A stretch of DNA of 64,000 nucleotides from Pseudomonas graminis (GTDB lineage: Bacteria; Pseudomonadota; Gammaproteobacteria; Pseudomonadales; Pseudomonadaceae), in assembly GCF_001705435.1 (NCBI RefSeq), contig NZ_MDEN01000057.1, forward strand, positions 1 to 64,000, in the 5' to 3' direction. Both the position numbers and the translations under genes were made by a program. The first letter of the stretch is position 1; each line of letters begins with the position of its first letter. The notes under the pieces are model-generated. The model saw only the letters and a list, made by a program, of their open reading frames with translations, was not told where the DNA came from and searched no databases. Shown here piece after piece: positions 27,784-36,770 of this stretch.

Positions 27784-29151
27784 TTATTCGAACAACGCGT
27801 CCAGCGCTTGATCAAGGCGAGTCACGCCGATCACCGTCAGGCCCGGCGGCGACTCTTTAGGGGCGTTGCCCTTGGGCACGATGGCGCGCTTGAAGCCGTG
27901 CTTGGCCGCCTCTTTGAGTCGCTCCTGCCCACTGGGCACGGGGCGCACTTCTCCCGACAAGCCCACTTCACCGAACACCAGCAAGTCGCCCGGCAGCGCC
28001 CGGTTGCGCAGGCTGGACATCACGGCGGCCATCAAGGCCAGGTCGGAAGCGGTTTCCAGCACTTTCACCCCGCCCACGACGTTGAGAAACACATCCTGGT
28101 CATGGGTGGGAATGCCGCCGTGGCGGTGCAGTACGGCCAGCAACATGGCGAGCCGGTTTTGATCCAGCCCCAACGTCACGCGACGCGGGTTGGACAGGTG
28201 GCTGTCATCGACCAGCGCCTGCACTTCGACCAGCATCGGCCGGGTGCCTTCCCACGTGGCCATGACCACGCTGCCCGCGACTTCTTCCTGCGCGCGGGTG
28301 AGAAAGATCGCCGAGGGATTCGAGACTTCTTTCAAACCTTTGTCGGTCATGCCGAAAACGCCCAGTTCGTTGACGGCACCAAAGCGGTTCTTCACGGCGC
28401 GCAGCAAGCGCAGGCGGCCATCGGACTCACCTTCGAAATACAACACGGTGTCGACCATGTGCTCCAGGACGCGAGGCCCGGCCAGCGCGCCTTCTTTGGT
28501 CACGTGGCCGACCAGGAAGATCGCGGTACCGCTCTGCTTGGCGTATCGCACCAGCAACGCGGCGCTCTCGCGCACCTGGGATACGCCGCCGGGCGCAGAT
28601 TGCAGCTGTTCGGTGAAGATGGTCTGGATCGAATCGATCACCATGACCTTCGGCTGCTCGATGCGCGCCGTGGCAATGATGGTTTCGATGCAGGTCTCGG
28701 TCATGACCCGCAGCTTGTCCTGGGGCAGGCCAAGCCTGCGGGCACGCATCGCGACCTGCTGCTGCGACTCTTCGCCGGTGACGTACAGCGCCGGCATGCG
28801 CTCGGCAATGGCGCAGAGGGTCTGCAACAGAATGGTCGACTTGCCAATGCCGGGGTCACCGCCGATCAGCACCACCGAGCCATCTACCAGGCCGCCGCCA
28901 AGGACGCGATCCAGTTCAGTGGAGTTGGTGGAAAAACGCGGGATTTCTTCGACACTGACTTCGGCCAGGGTTTTGATCTGCGCCTGTTGGCCGGTCCAGC
29001 CGGAACGACCGCTGGGCGCAGCCGCTGGGCTGTTGTCGATCACGGTTTCAACAAGGGTGTTCCAGGCGCCGCATTCGCTGCACTGGCCGGCCCATTTGGG
29101 AAACGTCGAACCGCACTCGGTGCAGCCGTACATGCGTTTGGCCTTGGCCAT
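27784..29151 (-). CDS. radA: DNA repair protein RadA (Sms)
   Basis: A 455-aa recombination helicase of normal length. It has an N-terminal C4 zinc finger (CTECG...CSECG, about residues 9-27), a RecA-like ATPase with Walker A GDPGIGKST (about 93-101), the RadA-specific KNRFG motif (about 250), and a C-terminal Lon-protease-like domain. It extends branch migration during recombination. The ATG at 29151 gives the conserved MAKAKRMYGC start; ten upstream codons are not expected. It is divergent from mscL. Confidence 0.95.
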   Translation of the reverse strand: MAKAKRMYGCTECGSTFPKWAGQCSECGAWNTLVETVIDNSPAAAPSGRSGWTGQQAQIKTLAEVSVEEIPRFSTNSTELDRVLGGGLVDGSVVLIGGDPGIGKSTILLQTLCAIAERMPALYVTGEESQQQVAMRARRLGLPQDKLRVMTETCIETIIATARIEQPKVMVIDSIQTIFTEQLQSAPGGVSQVRESAALLVRYAKQSGTAIFLVGHVTKEGALAGPRVLEHMVDTVLYFEGESDGRLRLLRAVKNRFGAVNELGVFGMTDKGLKEVSNPSAIFLTRAQEEVAGSVVMATWEGTRPMLVEVQALVDDSHLSNPRRVTLGLDQNRLAMLLAVLHRHGGIPTHDQDVFLNVVGGVKVLETASDLALMAAVMSSLRNRALPGDLLVFGEVGLSGEVRPVPSGQERLKEAAKHGFKRAIVPKGNAPKESPPGLTVIGVTRLDQALDALFE

Positions 29152-29349
29152 GACACCCCCGATGTAAAAAGGGGCAATCATACCCGATGCGTCAAACCGT
29201 CGGGCGCAGCGCTACCGGGCATGCATGCTTTTGGAGGATTAAATAAAACTTACCGGGTCGTACCCGGTCGATTGCATGGTTTAAGCGGGATGCAGCTAGC
29301 TGACTTACACTACATTTACCCCTCACATCTGTAACAAAGGAATACACCC

Positions 29350-29799
29350 ATGAGCGTACTAAGCGAGTTCAAAGCCTTTGCCGTAAAAGGAAACGTCGTC
29401 GACATGGCCGTCGGTATCATCATCGGCGCGGCATTCGGCAAGATCGTTTCGTCGTTCGTAGGCGATGTAATCATGCCGCCCCTCGGGTTGCTGATCGGCG
29501 GCGTGGACTTCAGTGATCTGTCGGTCGTGCTGCGACCTGCGGAAGGTGCCGCGCCAGCAGTGGTGCTGGCTTACGGCAAGTTCATTCAGACCGTGATCGA
29601 CTTCATCATCGTGGCATTCGCCATCTTCATGGGCGTCAAGGCAATCAACCGCCTGAAACGCGAAGAAGCCAAAGCCCCGACCCTGCCGCCAACCCCGTCC
29701 AAAGAAGAACTGCTGCTGGGCGAAATCCGCGATCTGCTGAAAGAGCAGAACAGCAAACCGGCTGCGCCACTGCCAGTGACGCCCGACCGGTTCGTTTAA
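29350..29799 (+). CDS. mscL: Large-conductance mechanosensitive channel
   Basis: A 149-aa homopentameric channel that opens on sudden osmotic down-shock. The N-terminal amphipathic helix [24 protein letters not shown] leads into TM1 with the pore-lining glycines. TM2 is [23 protein letters not shown], followed by the KREE cluster and a C-terminal helical bundle ([15 protein letters not shown]). AAAGGAA precedes the ATG. Confidence 0.95.
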   Translation: MSVLSEFKAFAVKGNVVDMAVGIIIGAAFGKIVSSFVGDVIMPPLGLLIGGVDFSDLSVVLRPAEGAAPAVVLAYGKFIQTVIDFIIVAFAIFMGVKAINRLKREEAKAPTLPPTPSKEELLLGEIRDLLKEQNSKPAAPLPVTPDRFV

Positions 29800-29852
29800 G
29801 GGCTGAGGGCTGCGAGCATCCGGCTGTTTGCTCTGCATACTGAACGCGAGCT

Positions 29853-30006
29853 TCGCGAGCAAGCTCGCTCCCACAGGATCGGGGGATGGCTCGGAATCAC
29901 CGCTCGCTGCTGGACGTGTGGGAGCGAGCTTGCTCGCGAAGACGGCATACCGGCCGCTGGAAACTCAGCGGATGTATCCCCATCTACTCGAGCAAGCCCG
30001 CTTCTG
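29853..30006. repeat. REP cluster between mscL and fpr
   Basis: One REP (CGCGAGCAAGCTCGCTCCCA, from about 29855) and its inverse (GGGAGCGAGCTTGCTCGCGA, 29921-29940) are followed by a degraded third copy (CGAGCAAGCCCGCTTC, about 29989-30004). The family is the same as at 23739-23830. Confidence 0.85.
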
Positions 30007-30038
30007 TGCGGGTCTTGCGATTGCAACGCTGTATGAAC

Positions 30039-30815
30039 CTACCAGTAATTCTCCACCGCAATCTGTCCCGGCTTGCGCGTCAGCGCCAGGCGAATGTCGC
30101 GGGTCTTCAGTATCGCGCGAGTGTCTTCGATCATCTGCGGATTGCCGCAAATCATCACCCGTGAGTGCTCGGGTGTCAGCTCCACACCGGCCGCCTTCTC
30201 CAACTCACCGTTTTCGATCAGCGTGGTAATCCGTCCGCTGAGCGCCCCCGGATGCGACTCCCTCGTTACCGTCGCGATAAACGTGAACTTGTGAGCGTAC
30301 TCAGCCAGGTATTCGCGCTGGGTCAGCTCGGCAATCAGCTGCTGGTAGGCCAGCTCCCGGGACTCGCGAGCGCTGTACACCAGAATGATGCGCTCGAATT
30401 TTTCCCAGACCTCAAAGTCCTGCAGAATCGACAGAAACGGCGCCACGCCAGTGCCCGTGGATAACATCCAGAGGTCGCGACCATCGGTGAAGCGATCCAG
30501 GGTCAGGTAACCCACCGCCTGTTTTTCCACCATCAGCGTGTCGCCCTGACGAAGCCGGCTCAACTCGCTGGTGAATTCGCCGTTGGGCACCACGATCGAG
30601 AAAAATTCGAGGAATTCATCGAAGGGTGAGGACACCACCGAGTACGCCCGCCACACCGTCGTGCCATCGGGTTTGTTGACGCCCAGACGTGCGAATTGTC
30701 CCGCCGTGAAGCGGAAACCGGGATCGCGGGTGGTGCGAAAGGTAAAGAGACTGGGAGTCAGCGGCGTAACGTCCAGCAGCGTTTGCCGGGTGAATTTCTC
30801 TGCACTGGCAGTCAT
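30039..30815 (-). CDS. fpr: Ferredoxin/flavodoxin--NADP(+) reductase
   Basis: A 258-aa FAD enzyme passing electrons between NADPH and ferredoxin or flavodoxin. FAD-binding WRAYSVVSSP (about 57-66) and the NADP-binding GTGVAPFLSIL (about 118-128) and CGNPQMI motifs are present. It ends in ENYW; a terminal aromatic Trp is typical of the E. coli-like subclass and differs from the Pseudomonas FprA type that ends in FVE. By position next to mscL it fits the second Fpr (FprB-like). AGGAGC precedes the ATG at 30815, while the longer frame has no such site. Confidence 0.9.
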   Translation of the reverse strand: MTASAEKFTRQTLLDVTPLTPSLFTFRTTRDPGFRFTAGQFARLGVNKPDGTTVWRAYSVVSSPFDEFLEFFSIVVPNGEFTSELSRLRQGDTLMVEKQAVGYLTLDRFTDGRDLWMLSTGTGVAPFLSILQDFEVWEKFERIILVYSARESRELAYQQLIAELTQREYLAEYAHKFTFIATVTRESHPGALSGRITTLIENGELEKAAGVELTPEHSRVMICGNPQMIEDTRAILKTRDIRLALTRKPGQIAVENYW

Positions 30816-31134
30816 GGGGCGCTCCTGGCTCCTGTCTCGCAAAAAAGGGTGATCAGTGTCCCGCAAACCCGCCGCGATAAACACCGTCGGTTTGTAGTGA
30901 TATCCGCAGCGGACTGAGCGATTTTTAGAGTATTTCGCTATCGGTGTAATCGCGAAGCGGCTCGCAACGGCGCATAACGCTGCCCTAACCTTTTGATTTT
31001 ATGGCTGTTCAAAGATGCCGCTGGTAGCTCATCAGTCACCACTCCGGCTTGTTCCCCAGGCGCGACGCTTTTGAGGCCGTGATTGTTTCCTAGACTTCGA
31101 TCAGGACGATCAAGACTGAGCATGGAGGCACGCG
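30816..31134. other. Intergenic region between fpr and the LuxR-type gene
   Basis: These 319 bp hold the fpr promoter on one side and that of the small HTH gene on the other. I found no remnant of an autoinducer-binding domain that would complete the HTH protein. Confidence 0.4.
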
Positions 31135-31383
31135 ATGGACATCGGCAAGAGGGGGGACGGCTGCACGACGAGCGCGGAGACGCTCACCTACAAGGGCCTG
31201 ACGATCAGAGAGGTAGAGGTATTGAAGTGGTGCGCTACGGGCAAGACGGCGGCCGAAGTCGCGTTGATCCTTGATGTCACAGCGCGCACCGTTAATTTCC
31301 ACGTGGGCAAAGCCATTCAGAAGATCGGCGCCTGCAACAAGATGTCGGCAGTGGTTCAGGCAACGAAAGACGGGGTGATCTAG
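31135..31383 (+). CDS. HTH-only LuxR-type regulator
   Basis: An 82-aa protein that is essentially one GerE/LuxR helix-turn-helix (about residues 18-82; LTIREVEVLKWCATGKTAAEVA...RTVNFHVGKAIQKIG). The VNFHV and GKT features place it nearer to quorum-sensing LuxR proteins than to response regulators. It has no autoinducer-binding or receiver domain. The start is well supported (GGAGG at 31124-31128, 7 nt spacing), so it is a designed short protein or an expressed remnant. It may bind DNA without ligand or interfere with larger LuxR proteins. The genes it controls are unknown. Confidence 0.82.
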   Translation: MDIGKRGDGCTTSAETLTYKGLTIREVEVLKWCATGKTAAEVALILDVTARTVNFHVGKAIQKIGACNKMSAVVQATKDGVI

Positions 31384-31542
31384 GCATAAGGCGACGCTGG
31401 GGCGAAGCCAGGACGAAAAGCCCGGTGCGTGTGGGCAAAAAACACGTAAAATCGCCGGCTTCGCGAACCTCGTGACGCCGGCACAGGTGCAACTCCCGCC
31501 AGCACGCCGATCACGCCATCAACGACTGGAAACGCTCCGCCC

Positions 31543-32667
31543 ATGCCCCTGCTTACCACCCCGCTTGCCCAGCTCGATCTGATCCGCCAGCCGGAACAGT
31601 CGGATGAGCCCTTGCAGGCCTTCGATGCCGCTGACGAGTACCTGCTCAACCACGTCGCTGAACAGGGCGTAACGCTGCAAACACGGGTGCTGGTGCTCAA
31701 CGACAGTTTCGGCGCGCTCGCAGCCAGTCTCGCGCCCCATGCCACAGTGGTCAGCAGCACGGATTCGTACCTCGGCGCCCAGGCTCTGGAAAAGAACCTG
31801 GTGCGCAACGGCCTGACCTATGACGCTGTGCCGGTGATCCCAGCCAGCGCGCCGTTGACCGGCCCCTTCGACTGGGTGCTGATTCGCGTGCCGAAGACAC
31901 TCGCCTTGCTGGAAGAACAGCTGATTCGTTTGCAGGACCAACTGGCCCCGAACGCCAAAGTCGTCGCTGCCGGGATGATCAAGCACCTGCCCCGCTCGGC
32001 TGGCGAGCTGATGGAAGAGTACATCGGCCCCGTGCAAGCATCCCTCGCCGTGAAAAAAGCGCGGCTGCTGTTCTGCACCCCTGAGGTCAAAACCGTTCAG
32101 CCTTCGCCCTACCCCACCCGTTACACGCTGGACGAGCCGAAGATCGAACTGATCAACCACGCCAACGTGTTTTGCCGTGACGGTCTGGACATCGGCACGC
32201 GGGCCTTCCTGCCGTACTTGCCCAAAGGCCTGGGCTCGGCGCGGGTCGCGGATCTGGGCTGCGGCAATGGCGTGCTCGCCATCGCCAGTGCCTTGGACAA
32301 CCCTGACGCGCATTACACGCTGGTGGACGAGTCGTTCATGGCGGTGCAGTCGGCGCAGGAGAACTGGAGACTTGCCCTCGGCGAGCGGCCGGCGGTGATT
32401 CACGCAGGTGACGGGCTGGCGTCGCAGGAACCCGATTCGCTGGACGTCGTCCTGTGTAATCCGCCGTTTCACCAGCAACAAGTGGTCGGCGACTTCCTCG
32501 CCTGGCGAATGTTCCAGCAGGCGCGCTCGGCGCTGGTCACCGGCGGCGCGCTGTACATCGTCGGCAACCGGCATCTGGGCTATCACAGCAAACTGGCGCG
32601 ACTGTTCCGAGGCGTGGAGCAAGTGGCGGCGACGCCGAAGTTCGTGATCCTCAAGGCGCGTAAATAG
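31543..32667 (+). CDS. rlmG: 23S rRNA (guanine-N2) methyltransferase RlmG
   Basis: A 374-aa protein with two methyltransferase-like domains, as in the RlmG/RsmC group. The N-terminal domain is degenerate. The C-terminal domain (about 225-374) has the SAM motif DLGCGNG and the catalytic NPPFHQ motif of N2-guanine methyltransferases. It should methylate G1835 of 23S rRNA (E. coli numbering). RsmC (16S) is the alternative, but the sequence and length favour RlmG. Confidence 0.88.
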   Translation: MPLLTTPLAQLDLIRQPEQSDEPLQAFDAADEYLLNHVAEQGVTLQTRVLVLNDSFGALAASLAPHATVVSSTDSYLGAQALEKNLVRNGLTYDAVPVIPASAPLTGPFDWVLIRVPKTLALLEEQLIRLQDQLAPNAKVVAAGMIKHLPRSAGELMEEYIGPVQASLAVKKARLLFCTPEVKTVQPSPYPTRYTLDEPKIELINHANVFCRDGLDIGTRAFLPYLPKGLGSARVADLGCGNGVLAIASALDNPDAHYTLVDESFMAVQSAQENWRLALGERPAVIHAGDGLASQEPDSLDVVLCNPPFHQQQVVGDFLAWRMFQQARSALVTGGALYIVGNRHLGYHSKLARLFRGVEQVAATPKFVILKARK

Positions 32668-32705
32668 CTCACCGCGCTCGTCGTCTTGACTTCAGATGTG
32701 CAGCC

Positions 32706-32733
32706 AAAAAAAACCCGCCGAGGCGGGTTTTTT
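32706..32733. terminator. Bidirectional rho-independent terminator
   Basis: AAACCCGCC and GGCGGGTTT pair around a 2-nt loop, with A and T runs on the outer sides. It serves the convergent rlmG and cio operons. Confidence 0.92.
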
Positions 32734-32749
32734 ATCGAGCGGGAATAAC

Positions 32750-32950
32750 TCAATGCGACTTCATGCCTGCCGCTGTCATGAACATGCGCAGCAGCATGGC
32801 GACCACGAACAGCGCCAGCACGCTGCCGGTCCAGATGATCAACAGCCAGCCGATGCGCTGCCACAGTGGCTTGCCTTGCGCTGGATCAACCTCGCGCTTG
32901 TGCTCGTTTTGATTCCGACCTTCGTACTGAACAGATTCTTTAACCGACAT
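32750..32950 (-). CDS. DUF2474 small subunit of the cyanide-insensitive oxidase
   Basis: A 66-aa protein with a charged N-terminus and one membrane helix (about residues 33-58, RIGWLLIIWTGSVLALFVVAML). It follows cioB by 57 bp, and GGAGGG precedes the ATG. Small one-helix proteins are common third subunits of bd-type oxidases (compare CydX); DUF2474 proteins occupy that place in CIO-type operons. The role in assembly or stability is inferred from context. Confidence 0.82.
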   Translation of the reverse strand: MSVKESVQYEGRNQNEHKREVDPAQGKPLWQRIGWLLIIWTGSVLALFVVAMLLRMFMTAAGMKSH

Positions 32951-33007
32951 CGCTAAACCCTCCTCTCCCGCAGTCAGGCCCCGGCAATAACCCGGGGCCA
33001 CTGGCTG

Positions 33008-34015
33008 CTAGTGATAGCCGTGTTCGTGGGTGACTTTGCCGCGGAATACGTAATAGCTCCAGAACGTGTAACCCAGGATCAGCGGAATGATGAACAGCGT
33101 ACCGACCAGCATGAAACCCTGGCTCTGTGGCGGCGAGGCAGCGGCCCAGATGGACACGGTTGGCGGAATAATGTTCGGCCACAAGCTGATGCCCAGACCG
33201 CTGTAGCCCAGGAAGATCAGCACCAGTGTCAACAGGAACGGCGCGTAGTTGGCGTTGCGCGCCACCGCTTTGAACAGGCCGTACATCGTTACCATGACCA
33301 GCGCCGGCACCGGCATGAACCACAACAGGTTTGGCAGGCTGAACCAGCGATCGGCGATGGCCTGATGGGCCAGTGGCGTCCACAGGCTGACGATCGCCAT
33401 GACCACCAGCGTGGCCAGGGCCAAAGGTCGTGCCAGATCGTGCATGGCTTTCTGCAACGCCCCTTCGGTCTTCATGATCAGCCAAGTGCAGCCGAGCAAT
33501 GCGTATGCCACGATCAGCGCCAGGCCGCAGAAGATCGAGAACGGCGTCAGCCAGTCCAGGCCACCGCCGGCATAGGCTCGGTCGACCACGGGAATGCCGT
33601 CGATGTACGCGCCCAGTGCCACGCCCTGGAAGAATGTCGCCACCAGCGAACCGCCGATGAACGCCTTGTCCCACAGGTGCCGCTTGATATCAGTGGCCTT
33701 GAAGCGAAACTCGAAGGCCACGCCGCGAAATATCAGCCCGAACAGCATGAAGATCAACGGCAGGTACAGCGCTTCGAGCACGACCGAGTAGGCCAGCGGG
33801 AAGGCGCCGAACAAGCCGGCCCCGCCCAGTACCAGCCAGGTTTCATTGCCGTCCCAGACCGGTGCGACGGTGTTCATCATCACGTCGCGGTCCGTCTTGT
33901 CCTTCATGAACGGGAACAGTATCCCGATGCCCAGATCGAAGCCGTCCATGATGACGTACATCATGACGCCGAAGATGATGATCACGGCCCAGATCAGTGG
34001 AAGATCGATACCCAT
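33008..34015 (-). CDS. cioB: Cytochrome bd-type (cyanide-insensitive) quinol oxidase subunit II
   Basis: A 335-aa membrane protein with about 8-9 helices, normal for CydB/CioB. The family start MGIDLPLIWAVIIIFGVMMYVIMDGFDLGIG and VWDGNETWLVLGGAGLFGAFP are intact. It pairs with CioA to reduce oxygen to water using quinol. It starts 3 nt after the cioA stop, so translation is coupled. Confidence 0.94.
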   Translation of the reverse strand: MGIDLPLIWAVIIIFGVMMYVIMDGFDLGIGILFPFMKDKTDRDVMMNTVAPVWDGNETWLVLGGAGLFGAFPLAYSVVLEALYLPLIFMLFGLIFRGVAFEFRFKATDIKRHLWDKAFIGGSLVATFFQGVALGAYIDGIPVVDRAYAGGGLDWLTPFSIFCGLALIVAYALLGCTWLIMKTEGALQKAMHDLARPLALATLVVMAIVSLWTPLAHQAIADRWFSLPNLLWFMPVPALVMVTMYGLFKAVARNANYAPFLLTLVLIFLGYSGLGISLWPNIIPPTVSIWAAASPPQSQGFMLVGTLFIIPLILGYTFWSYYVFRGKVTHEHGYH

Positions 34016-34018
34016 GGC

Positions 34019-35458
34019 TCAGTTCCCCTCAGTCAGGCTGTCTTTACGGTGGTCCGTGCTGCTTTCATCAGCAGCAGAGAGAGGACGCGCCGGGGTGCGT
34101 TTCTGCCCTGGTCCGCCATGTGCCGGCGTGTCGCCTTCATGGGTTTTTGGCCCTTTGCGCACCAGACGCATCATGTAGCCGAAGCCTGTGCCGAACAGCA
34201 GGAAATACACCACCACGAACAGCACCAGAGTGATGCTCAACTGTTCAACGCTGTGTCTGGACACGGCATTCGCCGTGCGCATGATCCCGTAGACCACCCA
34301 GGGCTGACGCCCGATTTCGGTGGTAAACCAGCCCGCCAGCATCGCAATCAGACCGGCCGGCCCCATGCACATGACCAGCCGCAGGAACCAGCGATTGGTG
34401 TACAGCCCGCCGCGCCAGCGCAACCAGGCACTCCACAGACCGACCGCGATCATCAGCATGCCCAGCGCCACCATGACGCGGAACGACCAGAACACGATCA
34501 GCGCATTCGGACGGTCTTCCGGCGGGAAGGACTTCAGCGCCGGGATCTGCTTGTCCAGGCTGTGGGTCAGGATCAGGCTGCCCAGATACGGAATCTCGAC
34601 CGCGTATTTGGTGCGCTCTTCTTTCATGTCCGGGATGCCGAACAGGATCAGCGGGGTCGGCTCGTCACCGACATTCTCCCAGTGACCCTCGATGGCTGCG
34701 ATCTTGGCCGGTTGATGCTCAAGGGTGTTCAGGCCGTGAGCGTCGCCCACCATGGCCTGAATTGGCGCAACGATCAGCGCCATCCACATGGCCATGGACA
34801 GCATCCTGCGAATCGCCGGATTGTCACGACCACGCAGCAGATGCCAGGCCGCCGATGCGCCGACGAAGAACGCCGTGGAGACGAAGGCGGCGATTGCCAT
34901 GTGCATCAGGCGGTACGGGAACGACGGGTTGAAGATCACCGCGAACCAGTCCACCGGGATGATGCGGCCATCAATGATCTCGAAGCCCTGCGGGGTCTGC
35001 ATCCAGCTGTTGGAGGCCAGAATCCAGAAGGTCGAAATCAGCGTGCCAACCGCCACCATGGACGTAGCGAAGAAATGCAAGCCACGGCCGACACGGTTCC
35101 AGCCGAACAGCATGACGCCCAGGAAGCCCGCTTCGAGGAAGAACGCCGTGAGCACTTCGTAGGTCAGCAAGGGCCCGGTCACAGCACCGGCGAAATCGGA
35201 GAAGCGACTCCAGTTAGTGCCGAACTCGTAGGCCATGACCAACCCGGAAACCACACCCATGCCGAAGTTGACGGCGAAGATTTTCGACCAGAAGTGATAG
35301 AGGTCGCGATAAGTGTTGTCATGGGTTTTCAGCCACAAGCCTTCGAGCACCGCGAGGAAGCTCGCCAGACCAATGGTGATGGCAGGGAAAAGAATGTGAA
35401 ATGAAACAGTGAACGCAAACTGGATTCGGGCGAGATCGAGCGCCTCTAAGCCGAACAT
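34019..35458 (-). CDS. cioA: Cytochrome bd-type (cyanide-insensitive) quinol oxidase subunit I
   Basis: A 479-aa membrane subunit carrying the haems and the quinol site. Heme-ligand segments are visible: FSFHILFPAITIG-like (His near residue 21), HMAIAAFVSTAFFVG (His near 190), and the Met in FWSFRVMVALG. The quinol loop is short, as in CIO-type oxidases of Pseudomonas and unlike long-loop E. coli CydA. GAGGAAG precedes the ATG. First gene of cioA-cioB-DUF2474. Confidence 0.93.
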   Translation of the reverse strand: MFGLEALDLARIQFAFTVSFHILFPAITIGLASFLAVLEGLWLKTHDNTYRDLYHFWSKIFAVNFGMGVVSGLVMAYEFGTNWSRFSDFAGAVTGPLLTYEVLTAFFLEAGFLGVMLFGWNRVGRGLHFFATSMVAVGTLISTFWILASNSWMQTPQGFEIIDGRIIPVDWFAVIFNPSFPYRLMHMAIAAFVSTAFFVGASAAWHLLRGRDNPAIRRMLSMAMWMALIVAPIQAMVGDAHGLNTLEHQPAKIAAIEGHWENVGDEPTPLILFGIPDMKEERTKYAVEIPYLGSLILTHSLDKQIPALKSFPPEDRPNALIVFWSFRVMVALGMLMIAVGLWSAWLRWRGGLYTNRWFLRLVMCMGPAGLIAMLAGWFTTEIGRQPWVVYGIMRTANAVSRHSVEQLSITLVLFVVVYFLLFGTGFGYMMRLVRKGPKTHEGDTPAHGGPGQKRTPARPLSAADESSTDHRKDSLTEGN

Positions 35459-35795
35459 AGGTCTTCCTCTATCAGGTGGAACTGGCTTCAGACTTGGGGC
35501 CTGCAGCGACTGCTCCCACGGTGTATTGAGTACGAGGTGTGGCCGTTGTTCTCGTGGTTTCGTACTCAGGTCGGCGACCGGGGAGATGCGTCAGGCGGCC
35601 AGTTCGACCAATACACGCCAAGGTATTGATCCAGGTCAGCTGACATGGAAAGAGTAGTCCCATTTCGGCACTTGCTCTGCGTGGTCTTTTGTCGCGTGGC
35701 GAGTTGACTCACCTTTCAGGGCAGTGCAGTTGACGGGAAGCAGAGCAGAGCGGCGAATCTGCAGCACGGCAGTTAAAACCTCCAGGTGCAAGGCC
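35459..35795. other. 337-bp region upstream of cioA
   Basis: There is no gene here. It should contain the cio promoter on the minus strand. Apart from one possible ANR/FNR site, listed separately, I recognise nothing. Confidence 0.4.
35626..35639 (-). promoter_or_regulatory. Possible ANR/FNR box upstream of cioA
   Basis: CTGACCTGGATCAA on the minus strand matches 9 of 10 specified positions of TTGAY-N4-RTCAA. It lies 168-181 bp upstream of the cioA ATG. ANR represses cio in P. aeruginosa, so the site is plausible, but one such match can occur by chance. Confidence 0.35.
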
Positions 35796-36731
35796 CTACA
35801 AAGGATCGCGAATAAAGCCCAACAGCGCGCAAACCAGCCGCTGATAAAGCGCGTCCACTTCCGGCACCTGGCCTTTGCCCCTGAGACTGCCGTGAAGCAG
35901 CCCGAGCCCGGGATCGAACTCGGTGCGCACACCCGCTTCGCGCAATGCACGCTCGTAGCAGACGCCGTCATCACGCAAGGGGTCGAACTGCGCGACAGCA
36001 ATGAACGCAGGCGCCAGATCATTGAAATTTCCGGCGTCGAGTGGCCGGGCATAGGCCGATTGTTCGTCCGCCGTCATGTAGAGCTGTCGGTAATACGCCA
36101 GCTCAGCGGTAGAAAGAAGCGGCGCGTCGGCGCATTCATGGCGCGACGGCAGATCGTTGGCGCCGCCCAGTTCCGGGTAAATCAGCGCCTGCCCCACCGG
36201 CTGGCGCTCACCGGAATCGCGCAATGCCAGGCACACTGCAGCGGCAAGATTGCCGCCGGCGCTATCGCCGGCGATGGCGATACGGCGTGGGTCGATGTCC
36301 AGCCGCTGCGCGTGTATCTGCAAGGCGTGCCAGACCGCCAGACAGTCGCCGAACCCTGCGGGAAATGGATGTTCGGGCGCCAGCCGGTAATCCACGGCGA
36401 TGACCACGGCATTGAGGTCGGCCGCCAGTGCCGCGGTCAGAAAGTCGTGGGAATCGAGATCGCCCACCACCCAGCCGCCGCCGTGGAGGTACATCACGCA
36501 CGGCGCCGGGTGTTCGAGGGACAACCGCTGAGGCCGGTAACTGCGCACCGCCACGCCGCCGAGGGCGAAGTCCCTTACATCGAGCTGCCCCGGACGGGTG
36601 GGCGTGAACGCTTCACTCATCCGGGAATACGCGCGGCGCTGCTCGTTGATGTCCTCGGACGTGCTGCTGAAACTCAGGGTATGGGTCACGAACGCCGACA
36701 TTTCGGGGGACAGCGGGTAAGACGTGGGCAT
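35796..36731 (-). CDS. Alpha/beta hydrolase (hormone-sensitive-lipase family esterase)
   Basis: A 311-aa carboxylesterase. The HSL-family oxyanion motif HGGG (about 82-85), nucleophile Ser in GDSAGG (about 155-160), acid Asp in FDPLRDDG (about 249) and His in GLLHGSLR (about 280) complete the catalytic triad. It is cytoplasmic with no signal peptide. It lies 39 bp downstream of the betaine/choline-type binding protein gene and is probably cotranscribed. An ester of a quaternary amine (for example an acylated choline or carnitine) is therefore a reasonable substrate guess, though only by context. Confidence 0.87.
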   Translation of the reverse strand: MPTSYPLSPEMSAFVTHTLSFSSTSEDINEQRRAYSRMSEAFTPTRPGQLDVRDFALGGVAVRSYRPQRLSLEHPAPCVMYLHGGGWVVGDLDSHDFLTAALAADLNAVVIAVDYRLAPEHPFPAGFGDCLAVWHALQIHAQRLDIDPRRIAIAGDSAGGNLAAAVCLALRDSGERQPVGQALIYPELGGANDLPSRHECADAPLLSTAELAYYRQLYMTADEQSAYARPLDAGNFNDLAPAFIAVAQFDPLRDDGVCYERALREAGVRTEFDPGLGLLHGSLRGKGQVPEVDALYQRLVCALLGFIRDPL

Positions 36732-36770
36732 TGGCTGCTCCAGCCCGAGCCCTTGGCCAGGCGTGCTTGG

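Noticed and set aside
33011..35404. Open frame of 797 codons on the plus strand
   Set aside because: It lies wholly opposite cioB and cioA, which have clear family motifs. The translation is rich in His, Gln, Arg and Asp as expected for the complement of GC-rich membrane-protein codons.
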